64,000 nucleotides of DNA from Pyxicephalus adspersus (Eukaryota; Chordata; Amphibia; Anura; Pyxicephalidae): positions 164,052,200 to 164,116,199 of the forward strand of contig NC_092858.1 in NCBI RefSeq assembly GCF_032062135.1, given 5' to 3'. The translations under genes were made by a program, and so were the position numbers. This document shows, one piece after another, positions 35,258 through 48,235 of this stretch. Position 1 is the first letter of the stretch, and every line of letters starts with the position of its first letter. Below the pieces are notes generated by a model. The model was not told the DNA's origin and ran no database searches. It saw nothing but the letters and a program-made list of their open reading frames with translations.

Positions 35258-35338
35258 AGGTTAATATACAGCACTGCGTAATATGCTGGTGCTATATAAA
35301 TGCTGTTTATTAATATATAATAATAATATTAATAAAGA
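35258..35338 (+). repeat. SINE-like tail fragment (shared tail)
   Basis: 'taatatacagcactgcgtaa', 'tatgctggtgctatataaat' and a TAA-rich end match the family B/C tail. Its left side is cut off at the mariner relic. Confidence 0.8.
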
Positions 35339-35376
35339 TTTCTGTGATTATGTCCCCTTTTGACATCACCCTATGG

Positions 35377-35638
35377 CAATGTTTCTTTGACCTTTTTAAC
35401 ATGGGGGAACCCTTGAAAAAACTTTCAGGTCTTCAGGGAACCCCTTTCTTAAATTGCCTTATCTACAGCTCACAGTACATTCTGTGAAGAATTCCTCTTA
35501 CATTGGGAAGAATGTCACTCTTACAGATAGACAGAAAAGTAATTGGTGTCAGTTAAACTGATCTGAGGATCACAAATTTTTAATAATTCTCAAAGACCCC
35601 CTAGCGACCTGTGGAGGAACCCTGGTTGAGAAACACTG
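35377..35638. mobile_element. hAT-like MITE (family F) copy 1 with target duplication
   Basis: It starts CAATGTTTC and ends CCTGGTTGAGAAACACTG. The left terminus is degenerate relative to the consensus CAGTGTTTCTCAACC seen by comparing copies. The flanking 8-mers CCCTATGG and ATCTATGG match at 6 of 8. Related copies are at 38261 and 63051; internal matches include 'gggaagaatgtc' and 'cttacagata'. Confidence 0.82.
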
Positions 35639-35643
35639 ATCTA

Positions 35644-35975
35644 TGGGGCCCATTTATAAATCAGTGAACTTGACATTCACCAAACATTCTCTGGTAGTTA
35701 GATTTTCCAGGTCTATGTGTTTTTAATAAACCGGTCACCTGCTAATGTGCTGCTGCAAATGCAGGAAGCCTCCTGAGACATGTGACATACTGTACCTGTA
35801 GATATCCCAAGATAATCAACCTGCAGCAGTCAATATTGCTCATGCAAAGTGGTGCACCAGCAGGGAGTCGTCAAGTGACTCATGAAACCAAGACATGGGA
35901 CAAAATCTGCATTGGTGGAAGGGGTGGTTAGGAGGAGGATAATTCAGGATTCACTGGATTTGTAAATATCTGTAT
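35644..35975. mobile_element. family E MITE-like inverted repeat, copy 2
   Basis: The left end 'ggggcccatttataaatcag' with 'tgaacttgacattcaccaaa' corresponds, reversed, to the inner part of the 30626 copy. The right end 'attcactggatttgtaaata' is a degenerate inverted partner. The middle is divergent. Confidence 0.5.
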
Positions 35976-36485
35976 GCTAGGTGAATAACCAAGAAAGTTA
36001 AAGGACTTATGACTAGTCATTGTCATGGAGGAAGGTGAAAGTCCACTTAAAAGTCTTCCTGAAGACAAAGCACAACAGAACTGATTCTCTATCAGTAAAT
36101 CTGTCTCTGATTAAAACCTCCGAAAGGACATTTTCAGCATGAAATATTTAGCACAATGGGCTTTTCCAACAAAGATGCAAAGGTGTTTACAGAAAACATG
36201 AAAAGAAACCGAAAGCTCCACCTTCTGGCTGCATACGGAAATACTATCAAGTACAATATTTTATACCACTTAATAGAAGGTTTTTCTGAAGTTCTGCTGA
36301 TTAAGATTTGCAGGTTTTCACATGACAGTGCTAATTCATGCTCAATTGAAGAGACAAAGGGTGACAAAAGGCCACAAAGCTGAGCCAGGTAAAAGTGGTG
36401 TTACGTGCCAGGCTTGGTACTGTGCCAGGGCTTTTTGAATCACTAGGCTCACAGAAGTGTACAATATGTCACGTTTATGTATCTA

Positions 36486-36618
36486 CTAGATTGTAAGCTC
36501 TTCGAAGCAGGGTCCTCTCCTCCTGTATCACTGTCTGTATTAGTCTGTCATTTGCAACCCCTATTTAATGTACAGCCCTGTGTAATATGTTGGCGCTATA
36601 TAAATCCTGTTTATTATT

Positions 36619-36651
<33 letters not shown>
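36486..36651 (+). repeat. SINE-like family C copy
   Basis: 'tagattgtaagctcttcgaa', 'gcagggtcctctcctcctgt', 'gcaacccctatttaatgtac', then the shared tail 'taatatgttggcgctatata' and an (AAT)n run to 36651. This is the clearest copy of this family. It lacks the tRNA-like head of family B. Confidence 0.88.
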
Positions 36652-36652
<1 letters not shown>

Positions 36653-38260
36653 TGTATTTCAACTGCGTATGAAAGGGTTTGCTTGGTCCACAACCAATAT
36701 TCACTACCTGAGCTGAAATCATTGTGTCTTCTGAATCTCTTGGGATTTAAATCCAGACCACATTCATATAAGTATTCAATTTCCCTACTGTAATTCCGGT
36801 TGACTGTGAACAAATGAAGTGTGGTCCCTTGCCACCAATTATAGATAGGCCTCATCTGTTCCTATGCACTGCACTGAACTTACTCCCAACAGTAGTGATA
36901 GGTTCAATGTAGTGCTGCCAGCAGCAAGTTACAAAATAATAATCTCAACATTGTGTAATTTCTTTTTATTTAAAGTATTTTGGGTAATCTTAAAGGTCCA
37001 TCTCTGCTAAGGGAAGCCTGTCTCCTTGGCTCTACTTGACTCAGTCTGCCTTAAAGACTATGTGATTAATGTCCTGCCATCAATTATGTAGCTCAATGTG
37101 TTGAAGGTTTCTTAAAGCTAAGTGCTTTTTTTTAATCAAGCAGGTGAGTCAAACAATGGCCCATATGTGGCTATAATGGCAAAACAGCAGCAGTGGTTTT
37201 TTGTCCAAAATTGGGATCAGATTTCTTCTAGATGATGAATCTTAAAACAAAAACGGAAAAATACAAAGGTTTATATTTTGATTGCTGTACTTGTGTATAT
37301 GTGTATACCCTGCCTTTCTCTTTTAGAAAGAAAACCTGTTGTAATAGCTGTGGCTTCTCACATCTACTCACAGCTTCCATACTCTACTAGAGGCTGCCAT
37401 TGCCCAAATCCAGAAAGAAATGTCAATGGTGAACCATCATAAATAGCCATAGGTCTGTCCAGAGCTAGCACTAATTATAGAATTGGCAACCTCCATTGAA
37501 GAATTGGACAGCTTTTTGTGAAACATAAATTCCCAATTCTTACTTCCTTTGGTACCCTCTGATACTTACTTTTAGATCTACTCCTCTCAGATCTCCATTA
37601 GTGCTCCCAAAATGTTATCAGCAATTGCCAACAATGCACTCTAAATGGCATGATGGCCAATTCAATTTGACCAAACCAAGTCCTGTTGATTAGTTGGGCT
37701 TTTTATAATTTAAGCATTGTAACAAAGCTGGGGGCCCAGAAGCGCCAGGGAAATGAGACCAAAGAGAGGCCTATTGCTGGGTCTAAGGGAAGGTTTGGAA
37801 TTTTTAGGCACCTTTTTAGGGCCATTGTCTATAGACAAATGAACCATGTATTTGACATCAGGTTGAGACAATCTTCAAAATATATTTTGGGTGCACTTGA
37901 CCTACTTCAGTTACTTTTGCATTCTCAAAGATTCAAATAGGGAAGTAGGGGTGGGGTGGGGGTAACAAACACCCTTCTTATAGATGCTACATTTGCATTG
38001 CAATAGATAATTGATTGCTTGTAATTGTTTCCTGTCCCCTGATATGGTTATGACACCCACTTTAATGGATCAATGTCAAATACTAACAATTGCTACGGTT
38101 TTCAATTGGGGAGGATTCAATGGGCTGCCTACTGCTTATTCTCCACTATCCCCTCTTCACAGAAAAGAACAACATTTTCTCTGCAATGCTTGTTTCTTCC
38201 TACTGATCATAGGGATCAGTTCTAGCAACAGTTATCGGGTGTGTATACTAAGCTTTAGAG
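36652..38260. other. intergenic, no supported feature
   Basis: AT-rich, no gene or recognised repeat. Confidence 0.6.
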
Positions 38261-38470
38261 CAGTATTTTTCAACCTTTTTTACATAGCTGAACCCTTGAA
38301 ATACTTTTTAGATCTTTAGGAACCCCCTGTCCACAGCTCACAGTACATTAGTGTGTTGGTCAGTAAGAAGAAATTCTTCTTACAATGCTGACCATTGGGA
38401 AGAATGTCCCCCTTACAGATAACCAAAAAGACCATTGGTGTAATTTAAACTAATCCCCAAGTGCACTCCT
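38261..38470 (+). mobile_element. hAT-like MITE (family F) copy 2, right end missing
   Basis: The left terminus CAGTATTTTTCAACC is followed by 'gaacccttgaaatac' and 'attgggaagaatgtccccct', co-linear with copy 1. The expected closing 'ggttgagaaacactg' is absent; similarity fades at about 38470. Confidence 0.75.
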
Positions 38471-39945
38471 CTTTGGAGTCTTGTTCATGATTTGACAATA
38501 TATCTAGTAGTACTTATGCTCAACTGAACCCTGTCTTAAAATATTAAAAGCATTTTGCAGAAAAGCATTGTTTTTCTGCCCAATTCATCTGTCCATTAGA
38601 ATTGATTAAGAGTCTTGGAGAGCTGCAAAACATCCTCAACAGTACAAGACAAGTCCAGTTGAATATGACTGAGTACTACTAGATAGACAATGACCTGGAT
38701 AATTGGGAAATCTCCAGAGACATATTGGTTCCCAGATATGTTCACATATGTTACATTACACCACCATCTTTTCCAATGTCTGAATATCTGAGTGCTCTTC
38801 TTCCCCTGGTTACACCTCCTATATTTTATATTTGAAGATTTCATGGACTCATAAACCTTCCTACACTAACCCCTGTATTGTATCTCCAATGCTAGCTTTA
38901 TCCCTTTTATCTTTACAGCACTTGAATGGTTTATCCGAATATTAACAAAAAGCTTGCAGAATGCTGCAAAGTATAAACAATCATGACAATCTAAATGTTC
39001 TGCAGAACAGCCTAGTAAATCTGACCCAACCCCCCAAAATTACAATATTTGACAAGCTGCTTTTGTATTTTAATCCAGCTTTTAAAGGCTTATTCCAGTG
39101 GATTTGATCTCATGTACAGCGGAACTGTGGAGCCTCCCTGGCTGCTATTACTTGTGACTTGTGACATAGTCAGTGGAGAGAAAAAATTCACACCTATAAT
39201 TTCACAAGATACTCATGCTTTGTGACACTAAGTCTTTAATTACACAACTTAGCCAAACGCCTTTTTTAAATGTCGTTATTAAAAGAAATACACCTTTACA
39301 AATACACTCCATATTTTCATCAGTGCTTTTGTGCATAGCTAAAATGACACACGGCGCCATTGCAGGGATATTGGCTGTGGGATGCTTGGTTCAGGTTTGT
39401 ATTTACTCCAGAACTCCTGTCAAAAATTAAAAAAATAGACAAAATTCCAGAACGTTTTGTGCTACTTTCTGCCTTGTTCTGATGTCCAGTTTCATTCAAC
39501 CCAATGCCTCTGAGCACAGGTCAACCTGGACCCACCACCAGCCTATAATTGGATATTAAAGCAGGACTCCAGGACCAATAAAGAGGATGATTTCGAGGGG
39601 ATATACACTGCAATAAAAACATTGGGGTAATGAATAATAAAAACAGTAGTAGATAATCAATACACACACTGCTAGTATTATTCTTTTAAAAATGAATGCA
39701 CGTCCAAGTGATTTTAATAGGCAATCAGCAACAAGTTGCCAAGCACTCACATTGCTTCTCTATGGGTAGCTGTGGACCAGACGCTGCTTGAAGTGTCCAC
39801 ATGGCACCAAAGTGGCAAGCGGTTGGAAAGCAGTACCCACATTGCTCCTGACTGCCCATGTGAAGTAAGACAGGATGGCATGGTTGAAACCAACTACCAG
39901 AGTACAGTAAGAATCATTAAAGCTCTTTCACAGTTTTATTATACA
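38471..39945. other. intergenic, one family I end
   Basis: A left-end motif of family I ('ttaaagcaggactccagga') occurs at 39559 with no matching right end found. No gene. Confidence 0.55.
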
Positions 39946-40212
39946 GGCAGCACGGTGGCTCAGTGGTTAGCACTCTGGTCTTTGTAGCACTAGGTCCAAG
40001 GTTGAATCCCGGCCCGAACACTATATGCATGGAGTTTGTATGTTCTCCCAATGTTTGTGTGGATTTTCTCTGGGTACTGTATTAATGACATACGACTATG
40101 GTAGGGATATTAGATTGTGAGCCTATTTGTGGGACAGTTAGTGACATGACTATGAACCTTGTACTGCGTAATATGTCTGTGCTATATTAATACTGTGTAA
40201 TAAAAATAATTT
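39946..40212 (+). mobile_element. tRNA-headed SINE, family B copy 1
   Basis: The head 'ggtggctcagtggttagcac' looks like a tRNA A box region and 'ggttgaatcccgg' like a B box (RNA polymerase III promoter elements). Then follow 'catggagtttgtatgttctc', 'gacatacgactatggtaggg' and the shared tail 'gtaatatgtctgtgctatat'. A central block present in copy 2 (about 60 bp, including 'gaccttagac') is deleted. Confidence 0.88.
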
Positions 40213-43200
40213 GACTACAGACAATTGTGAAAACTGACATTCTGGTAAGACATTGGTGCAGGTAAAGACCAAAGGAGCTTATAGTTTAAGGGATATGAAA
40301 GACTCAAGAACATGAAGATGGTAGGGGCTTTTCTAAAGTTACTTCTAAATAAATGTTTAGCAGGATAAAAAATAGAAGTAAAGGCTACCTAGGAAAAATC
40401 AAAAAGTTCTCCATAGGAAGGTATTTTGTAAGTGAGAAGGACGTTGGTAAATCATGTTGGACATTGCAGGGTGGAACTTGAGCAGTGCAATGATTTAAAA
40501 GCAAAGTATTAAAACTTTATAAAATTCGAAGATTGTTTGAAAGAGCCATCAAATGAAAAGTGTTAGGAGCCTTTGTGACAGAATGAGGAGTCAATGGTCT
40601 CTGAATTGGCTGCTCTAGACATTAGGGAGCATGGATAGGGCTAAGGCCTAAGGCCAATTTGTACTTCCAATCCTATGAAATGTTTGGAGCTGCAGTGAAT
40701 AATGGGCGAATTCAAAAGCCAATTGATTATAAACAACCATTTTACCATCAGCAATCAGACATGCATAGATCAGCCGTGTTTGTAAATATCAATCCTAGGT
40801 AAAGAATTCATATTATGTGTACGAACAATCAACCAACATTTGATCAGGAGCTCCCATCTGGAAGGGGACAATATCATGCATGCAGTGTTCTGGACAATCA
40901 GAAAATAAATCTGACCAGTCGGTCAAGTGCACAACAGGTCTGGTCGTGTGTTTTGGACCTGTGACACCAAGGCAAAAAAAAAATGGTTTTCCATGATTGC
41001 ATTATTTTTCAATTATGCATGAATAATCACAGATCTTGATAACATGAAGTTGTTTAGAGAATAAATATGCAGGAGAATTCTGAGAAACTTTTGCAAATCA
41101 CTTATTTAGTTGGGGTTTATTAGTAATATCTTGGTTCACGCCTTCCTTTATCCCCAGTTGACATCTATATACAAGAAGTCTTTGCCCACGGGGAACTTGG
41201 TTGGAAACAATACATACGGTGCACATCATGTGCCAATTTATTAACCGCAGAACCACAGCTCATTAGGTTTTATTATATCTCCCAGATTTATAAATCCATC
41301 AAACATACTTTGCAAATTGTCTCCGCTTTACCCTCAATGCACTTATCTCTAAGCATGGAGTAACTTGTTGGTTTTTTATTGTCATTGAGCAAGCTTTATT
41401 AAACTGATCTCACCCCTCCCTTAGGCCGTGTGTATGCCAGCAGCACAGCAAGTCAGTCTTGATATGTCTCTGAACTGCCACGAGCTATGAAATAACTCAC
41501 GTTAATATAAAATGACAGGCAGCTTCTAGAACCACATGAATCTGTGTGAGAGCAGAATAGTGAGTTTATTGGCCTTAGCTGAGCTGGAAGGAAAATGTAT
41601 TGACTTGTTTGAGGTTTAATTCGGGGACATTAGTCTTAAGAAGGAGAGTTTTAGGCTGAACACTATTCTGTACTAAAATTGCTTACTTTGATTTCACTGT
41701 GTGCGTTCGAAGTAATACACAGGCCAGGGCACAGAGTTCAGAACTAATGTAGTACAGTCTAGTATACAGAGTTCAGGGGTAAGGCGTATGTAACATTCTG
41801 AGTGCAGAGGTCAGAAATATAAAGTACTAAGTGCCGGTCCGGTGCTTGTAATGAGTGCAGGGGTCAGGAATTTGTAACAGTGCTGGGATCAGGCGTAAAA
41901 AGTAATGTACAAATCAGCAAACATGTAGAGAGTGCTGGGGTCAGTATTTAATGTACAATGGGTATGATTCATGACTATACCCACCCTAGCACACACCCAT
42001 GATTTATTTTTTTGCTTTTCACTAGTGGTCGAACTTGATGGTCGCTTTCAACCTAACTGACTATGTAACTATTTCATTGACTTTTCTCATGGAATACCAG
42101 TATCCCCTATGAGACATTGCAACAACACACCCGCACTAACTCACACTTACATACTCTAGCACACACCAGCCACTTTTTCCTGTTAAGTCTCTCTATTTGC
42201 ATGACTGGCAGCCCCTCCACCCTTTTCAGTTTCTTCTACTCATACTTTCCTTCTCCCCTGTTTTTGAAGCAGGGGGGCAACTTTAAACTGGCCCCCATTC
42301 AGGTCTCTATCAACACGGACTCAAAGCAGTTCACTGCCCACTGATAAAACCTATATGAAGATTATGCAGAGGAAGTCTTCGATTATTCTCTCTGTGGTGC
42401 CCTGCTATGCATCATCTCATCTGCCACAGGGTTGGCATGATTGAACTGCGGGGTCATCAATGGCGGGTTTGCCACCACTTCCCAAAAGCCCAGCAAAATA
42501 TCTTTATTGTATGTGTATTGGACAGTATGTTGGACAAGCCTGCTCTAGCCTATTCCCCCTATGCCTAAGGGTCTGTTCCAACTAAAGCATATGTCAGTAC
42601 ACATATTTTTTATACATAAATGTGCACAGAAATGCACAAGACAAGCATAGGTTTGCTGGGTTTCCAGTCATTCCAAAAAGCACCCCAGACGCACCCTAAC
42701 AAGCATAGAAAATGTCATGACGATGATCTTGCGTCAGCTGTTCGGTAATCCAGCATGGCCGATCACTAAATGACTGCAGGGGACAGATTTACTGACACTA
42801 GATATCCTGTATTGATTCTAGATCACGAACAATCAAAATCGACCTTAAGGCAATGTGGAAGAGGTTTCGACAGGTTTGCATTTCAATTCTTCTGTTTCTT
42901 GGACAACCATTGCCAAACAGGGATGCTATAATGAGAAAAAAATTTGAAGGAAAGGAAGATTAGAAATATTCAAAGCTGAAGTTTATTGTGCTAATAATTT
43001 GCCTCCTTTTCACCTTCATGAAAATGCTAATGGAATTATTTAGTTAACATTTTCCCTTTTTCCATTTTTCCCATTTTCCCTTTTCATTATACAACTGATT
43101 TTAAATCCAGTGGCATCACTAAGTCTGTATAATGTAGCCAGATCATGGCTGGTAGGTAGGGCTGGCAGGGTGCCGCACCCTTCTTTTTAAAACAGGAAGC

Positions 43201-44211
43201 AAACAATTGATGATGATCCACCATAATTGAAAAACTAAAATCAAGTAAATTAAAGGGGTGGGCCAAACTGCACAACTGTGCAGAACTGAACGATGGGACT
43301 GGGTTCAGCTTTGGGCAGGTTGTGTTCAGGGAGACCTGCAATTCCTGAGCCTGCAATTCCATACAGGATAAATGATCCACGACTTTGCCCCCCCCCAGCA
43401 GATTCTTTCTCCTTACCCCGCAGGGGGAGGACTGGCCAAAGCCGCAGACAACCAAAGAATTAGTGCCCATTCCCGAAAAAAAGTGAGGGCACCCCATGCC
43501 CGCCCCACTACACCCCTGAATATAGGGACATGCATTGGGGCATTTTCAATGAAAAGCAGTTTGTTTTTCAAATACCTGTAATAACTAAATGACAGTGTTG
43601 TGTTTTATGGATATACCTATTGGGTATATCTAGAGGTTGTTAGGCATGTCAGGCATGTTCACAATGTAACTTAAAGATTGTAAATCATTTACAGGCCATA
43701 AAACGAAACTGGGGTTCAACCTGCTGTGATAATTCTGCAGTGACATTATACTATAAGCCTAAGCCATACACCAGAATGATGGGTGTAATACATGTGTCTA
43801 TTCTACAACGTCTTACCTGCTGTGATCCTCTTCTCAGTTTGATTGATAGGTGTTGGCAGCAACCTGTAAATCCTGTTTGGCATATTATCAGTCTAAAACA
43901 CACATGAATGCTTTGTTCACAACAAGTGGGACTATTATATAACATTTCATTGGTAATTATAAGTTTATAGAACAATTCTTTTTATTGTACTCTATTTAAA
44001 TTGAAAAAGAAAACTTTAAAAGTTAATATATCAAAGGAATATAGTCTGTTCACCTTGCAAATTATTTTTTTTATTTTGCTTAGTAAAAGAGATGAAGCTG
44101 TGCTGACTTTAACGATCCAGTCATGTGCAAAGAAAAATTCTGCTTTGCACATAATTGGGTATTTTTTGCAAAGTGAATTTTCACCACTTTCATTAAACTA
44201 AGGGATTTATT
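40213..44211. other. intergenic, mostly unique sequence
   Basis: No gene. It contains the unique-looking block at 41120-41560 and a degenerate tandem patch at 41710-41960, where 'gtgctggggtcag'-like phrases recur. The area around 43090-43520 is GC-richer, with 'ccccccccagcag' and 'cccgccccactacacccctg', perhaps an old repeat. Confidence 0.55.
41120..41560. other. non-repetitive intergenic block, candidate conserved element
   Basis: About 440 bp with no second copy in the window, balanced composition and no microsatellite content. It stands out against the repeat-rich flank. No protein-like frame. Regulatory function is only a possibility. Confidence 0.22.
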
Positions 44212-44522
44212 GGGCAGCACAGTTGGCTCAGAGGTTAGCACTCCTTTGGAGCACTGGGTCCCAGGTTTGAATCTTGGCTAGGATTCTATCTGCATGGAGT
44301 TTGCAGGTTCTCCCTGTGTTTGCATGGGTTTCTTCCAGATACTCCGATTTCCTCCCACATTGTGGGCTTCCCCCACAATTGACCTTAGACTGTATTAATG
44401 ACAAATGACTATGGTAGGGACATTAGATTGTGATCCCCATGGAGAGACAGCGAGTGACATGACTATAAACTTTGTACAGCGCTGCGTAATATGTTGGTGC
44501 TATATAAATACTGCCTACTAAT
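44212..44522 (+). mobile_element. tRNA-headed SINE, family B copy 2 (most complete)
   Basis: 'gcagcacagttggctcagag' with 'gttagcact' (A-box-like), 'aggtttgaatcttgg' (B-box-like), 'gagtttgcaggttctccctg', 'gatttcctcccacattgtgg', 'aattgaccttagactgtatt', 'gactatggtagggacattag', then 'cagcgctgcgtaatatgttg' and 'gtgctatataaata'. About 311 bp. Confidence 0.92.
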
Positions 44523-45190
44523 ATATTCCTTGCAAGGTAAAAAGTGAGCTCTATTGTCTCCATGAACATAATAAACTAAGCTGATGCAAACTCTACCTAG
44601 ACATGAGCAGATCCTTTTATAAATACCTTTTAGGTAACTATAACTTTTTAAACAATTAATTCTTTTTAAAATTTTTATTCCACCTAAACTAAAAGTTTAG
44701 CAAAGTTTGGTGGGCTAGTTTTGCCTATGGAATCTTATATGTAAAAGATCTCAAAATCACGAGCAGCAGTCAGCTATGGTGAAGGTTGCAGAGAACAACT
44801 TTGGCTTATTTTCCCAAAGCATAGATATGAAAATCTGTTTCTGGTGTCCTTGTAGTTATGATCCTTGAATTATAATGTTCTTTGAACCCTATTCTGACTG
44901 TGCATTCCATTTGTGATCACTATCCAATCTTTCTTTTCTGATCTTTTTCTTTGTAATGCAATGGTATTTGGCCAAGCCATATTATTATGAAACACAAGTT
45001 TCGGGCACTAATGTATATAATTGCGTTTTGCAGTTTTCTATCCTGGAATGCAATGTTATATCAGGGATGCTTTTAAAAAAATAAACAAAAAACAAATTAG
45101 ACCAGTTTGGCTTGCTTAAAGAAAAACAATAAAGTTTTTGATTAAATATATTTTATTTTTTCTAAGAAGATTGCAAGTTTCAAATTTGAT

Positions 45191-45242
<52 letters not shown>

Positions 45243-46170
45243 TTAGCTTTAGGAAACCTTTACATGCCAAGATAAGCTTCTTATCTCTTAATACCTTTAA
45301 GTGACTACTTCTAGCCCATACTTGCAGTCTATGCACATTTGCTGAGCAATGGCCCGGCAGCTGACACATTGGGTTGAAAGCTTGGTTTTCCAATGTAGCT
45401 GAACACAATAGTGACATATGGATCACTGGGAGGAACCGCAGTGTGTAGCTGGGGACACATGAATCTGACAGTGCCAGAAGTGTCAATTGTTGAGATTCTT
45501 TAGGTGTCTGTAGCTTTTGAACAGAGAAGAGATCAGAGGAACATCAAATTGACAGGTGAGTAGAAAGCCTTTGGCATATCTTGCTTTGCTACATAATACA
45601 TGTCAACCTAATTCTGAAGTCAGAGAACAGATTGCTCCTGCTTTCCCTGCATACTTTCTCCCTACAAACACCTAAGTAGTTTATTAAGTGCATTGAGAAC
45701 CATATACACTGCTTGGCCAAGAAATGACAAACTCCTTTATACCACCATGGATCTCCTTGGCTTTGATTACAGCACCTATTCACTGTGATCATATCAATAA
45801 ATCTATGCAATTTCACAACTTTTATATTTCTATCCAGAGTTTCATAAACTTTTTACCAAGATTATGTATTGATGATAGGGGAGTCAGAGTGCTGTGTAAA
45901 GTCTTCTCCAGCACATCCCAAAGTTTCCCAATGGTGTTAAGGTCTTGGCGGCCAATCCATGGGTGAAAATGATGTTTCATGCTCCCACTGAACCATTCTT
46001 TCACAATTTGACTCCAATGAATCCTTGCAATGTGATCTTAGAATATGACCATGTTGTCAGGAAAGAAAAAAATCTATAAATCATTTGATGGAAAAAACCT
46101 GATGCATCAGTATATTCAGGTAGTCAGATGACCTCATTTTTTGGGAACCCAGATCTGACCAACTGAAGCA
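44523..46170. other. intergenic, (TA)n only
   Basis: No gene; a TA microsatellite is at 45193-45236. Confidence 0.6.
45193..45236. repeat. (TA)n microsatellite
   Basis: About 22 uninterrupted TA units. Confidence 0.93.
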
Positions 46171-46407
46171 ACCCTAGATCATAACACTGCCCCAACAGGC
46201 ACCCCAAATCATACCCACCCCCACAGGAACCCCAGAATATACCAATGCCGCCACAGGCACCCAGACTATGACACTCCCCCCACAGGCATCCTGGATCATA
46301 ACATTACCTCTACAGGCACCCCAGATCATAACACTGCTTTCATAGACACCCCAGATATTGACACTGCCCCCACAGGCACCCCAGACTGTGACACTTCCTC
46401 TGCAGGT
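46171..46407. repeat. 30-bp minisatellite, eight units
   Basis: Eight consecutive units of about 30 bp patterned 'accccagatcataacactgc' plus 'ccccacaggc', with one or two 29-mers. As the unit is mostly a multiple of three, the - strand stays open and spells a decapeptide-like pattern (GACGGSVxIW). This is a by-product of the repeat, not a gene. Confidence 0.9.
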
Positions 46408-48070
46408 CAAGAGTGGTCATGTATATGCTAAGGTGAAACCAATATATTAAATATAAAAGCATATTAACATCCGCCTACATGTGTTAACACACGAGAAAAT
46501 GGTAAACCCAGCAAACTAATATTAAAAGCAGGCTGCATTAGCACTACACAATCCCAAAGCCACTCGACTAAATATGTCAGAGAGCAATATAATATATGCC
46601 ACACTACAAGCCACAATATATGCAAAGCTAATGTTTTCAAAGCCATCTTATAAATAATTAAAGCCATTTTAATGTCTCATTAAGCTGTGTACAAGCTAAC
46701 CTAATGAACACAAAATTAGTTTCCTCATCTACATCACTCACGCCATAATAATTGGTTTTATACCATAGCAAGTGCAGACATACTGACTTTGCAATGTTAG
46801 TGCATTTCCTGGGTTTCTGAGATACAGCACTGAGATGTTATTATTATACCATTAATTACTAATTAGGTAAAAAAAACTGTAAAATAAAACAATTTCTGTA
46901 AGTATAAAGGAACATTATTTTATCCTTCATTATCTATCACGAACAAATACATTTATTAAGTGAAACATGAAACTTTTTTCATTATTTTGTGATGAAGAAG
47001 GAGATTTATATTAGCACAAATACCATTTTTTAACATCACTGTATTTAAGCTTAAGCAATTTTTTAAACAAATGTTAGTAGGTAGGTTTTCAGAACAGAAG
47101 ATATTCTGTATCTCCTAAAAAATCTGTAAGCAACATTTCCTAATGGGCCACTGACAGCCATGATTGTGCAGCCCAGTGTAGGGGCCAGAACGAAGTAAAT
47201 CCATGCTGAATTTGGCTTTGTAGAAAGTACAACAGAAGGAACTAACAAGGTGCTGATTAAATCTTATAAAAAATTCAATAAGCAGATATACGCCACTCTA
47301 TTTGCATTGTCTGCACTTGAGCTGCACATCTTTTTAGATGGCCAATGCCTACAGTGACCATCAGGTTACAATTTTCAATGGGGCTGCAACTGGCTCCCCC
47401 AAGGACATCCAGTGCACCGTAGACCCCTATGCAAAAGTATTCAGGTGCTTAAGGAAAGTTACTAAATTACATATAATAAAATATGTAATATTATTATACA
47501 CATAATAAAATGGTTTGTGTTACACGACTTTTAGTGATACATTCATGCTCAAACAAAGGTACAAAATACTTACAGATGGTGGTTTGGAGCATGGCATCAA
47601 AGCTAATGCAAGATGTAAGCCCATACTACACAGACTGACTGTATATGTGACCATTGGTTTGTAAAGGGGCTATAATAGAAGTGACCTCCAGCAGTCTCAT
47701 ATACCTTTCCTCCAGTATATAATTGTCTTCTGAGGCATGTTACAAGTCTCCATACATACCCATTGTTTGTTCCAGGTTTGTAACCATTGCTTGTAATAAG
47801 TACAAGGTCTCTGACAGTCTTCTGTGACATTGCATATACCAATTCCTATGCATGTGAGGATGTCAGGGGCCACAGCTATGGCATGCTGTCTGTATAAGTT
47901 GGCCCTCACAGCTCAAGGCAATAAATATGTATGTAATTGTCTTGAGGATTCCACCATACATGGCAATACATTTTTTGGCAACTGGCTGTTACAGGATGGT
48001 AATTTCTGCATAAATAACAATAATCAATTAAAATGCTAAAGTGATACAATTTGTCATTACCCAGCAATTC
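46408..48070. other. intergenic, no supported feature
   Basis: AT-rich, no gene or recognised repeat. Confidence 0.6.
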
Positions 48071-48235
48071 AATGGGTGATCTAGCAAACTTGAATTGGAT
48101 TTGGTCAAGGATTGAAAACATACCAAACAATATTGAATGATTTTAAGAAACCTGTTTCAGGTTTGCTGGATCTCCCAGGTTTCACAAAACAATCTATCTT
48201 CTCCAGTCTTGGAGAGCTTTAATAAATCAGGCCCA
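48071..48235. mobile_element. palindromic MITE, family D copy 2, left arm truncated
   Basis: It begins inside the left arm at 'gggtgatctagcaaacttga' and runs through the centre to a full right arm, 'ctccagtcttggagagcttt' and 'aataaatcaggccca'. The outer left arm is missing. Confidence 0.8.

Noticed and set aside
39946..40030. Possible tRNA gene at the 'ggctcagtggttagcac' motif
   Set aside because: A-box- and B-box-like motifs are present but no full cloverleaf follows, and the same head occurs in several SINE copies; treated as a SINE head.
46174..46410. Repetitive - strand protein with GACGGSV-like units
   Set aside because: Explained by a 30-bp minisatellite whose unit length is a multiple of three.
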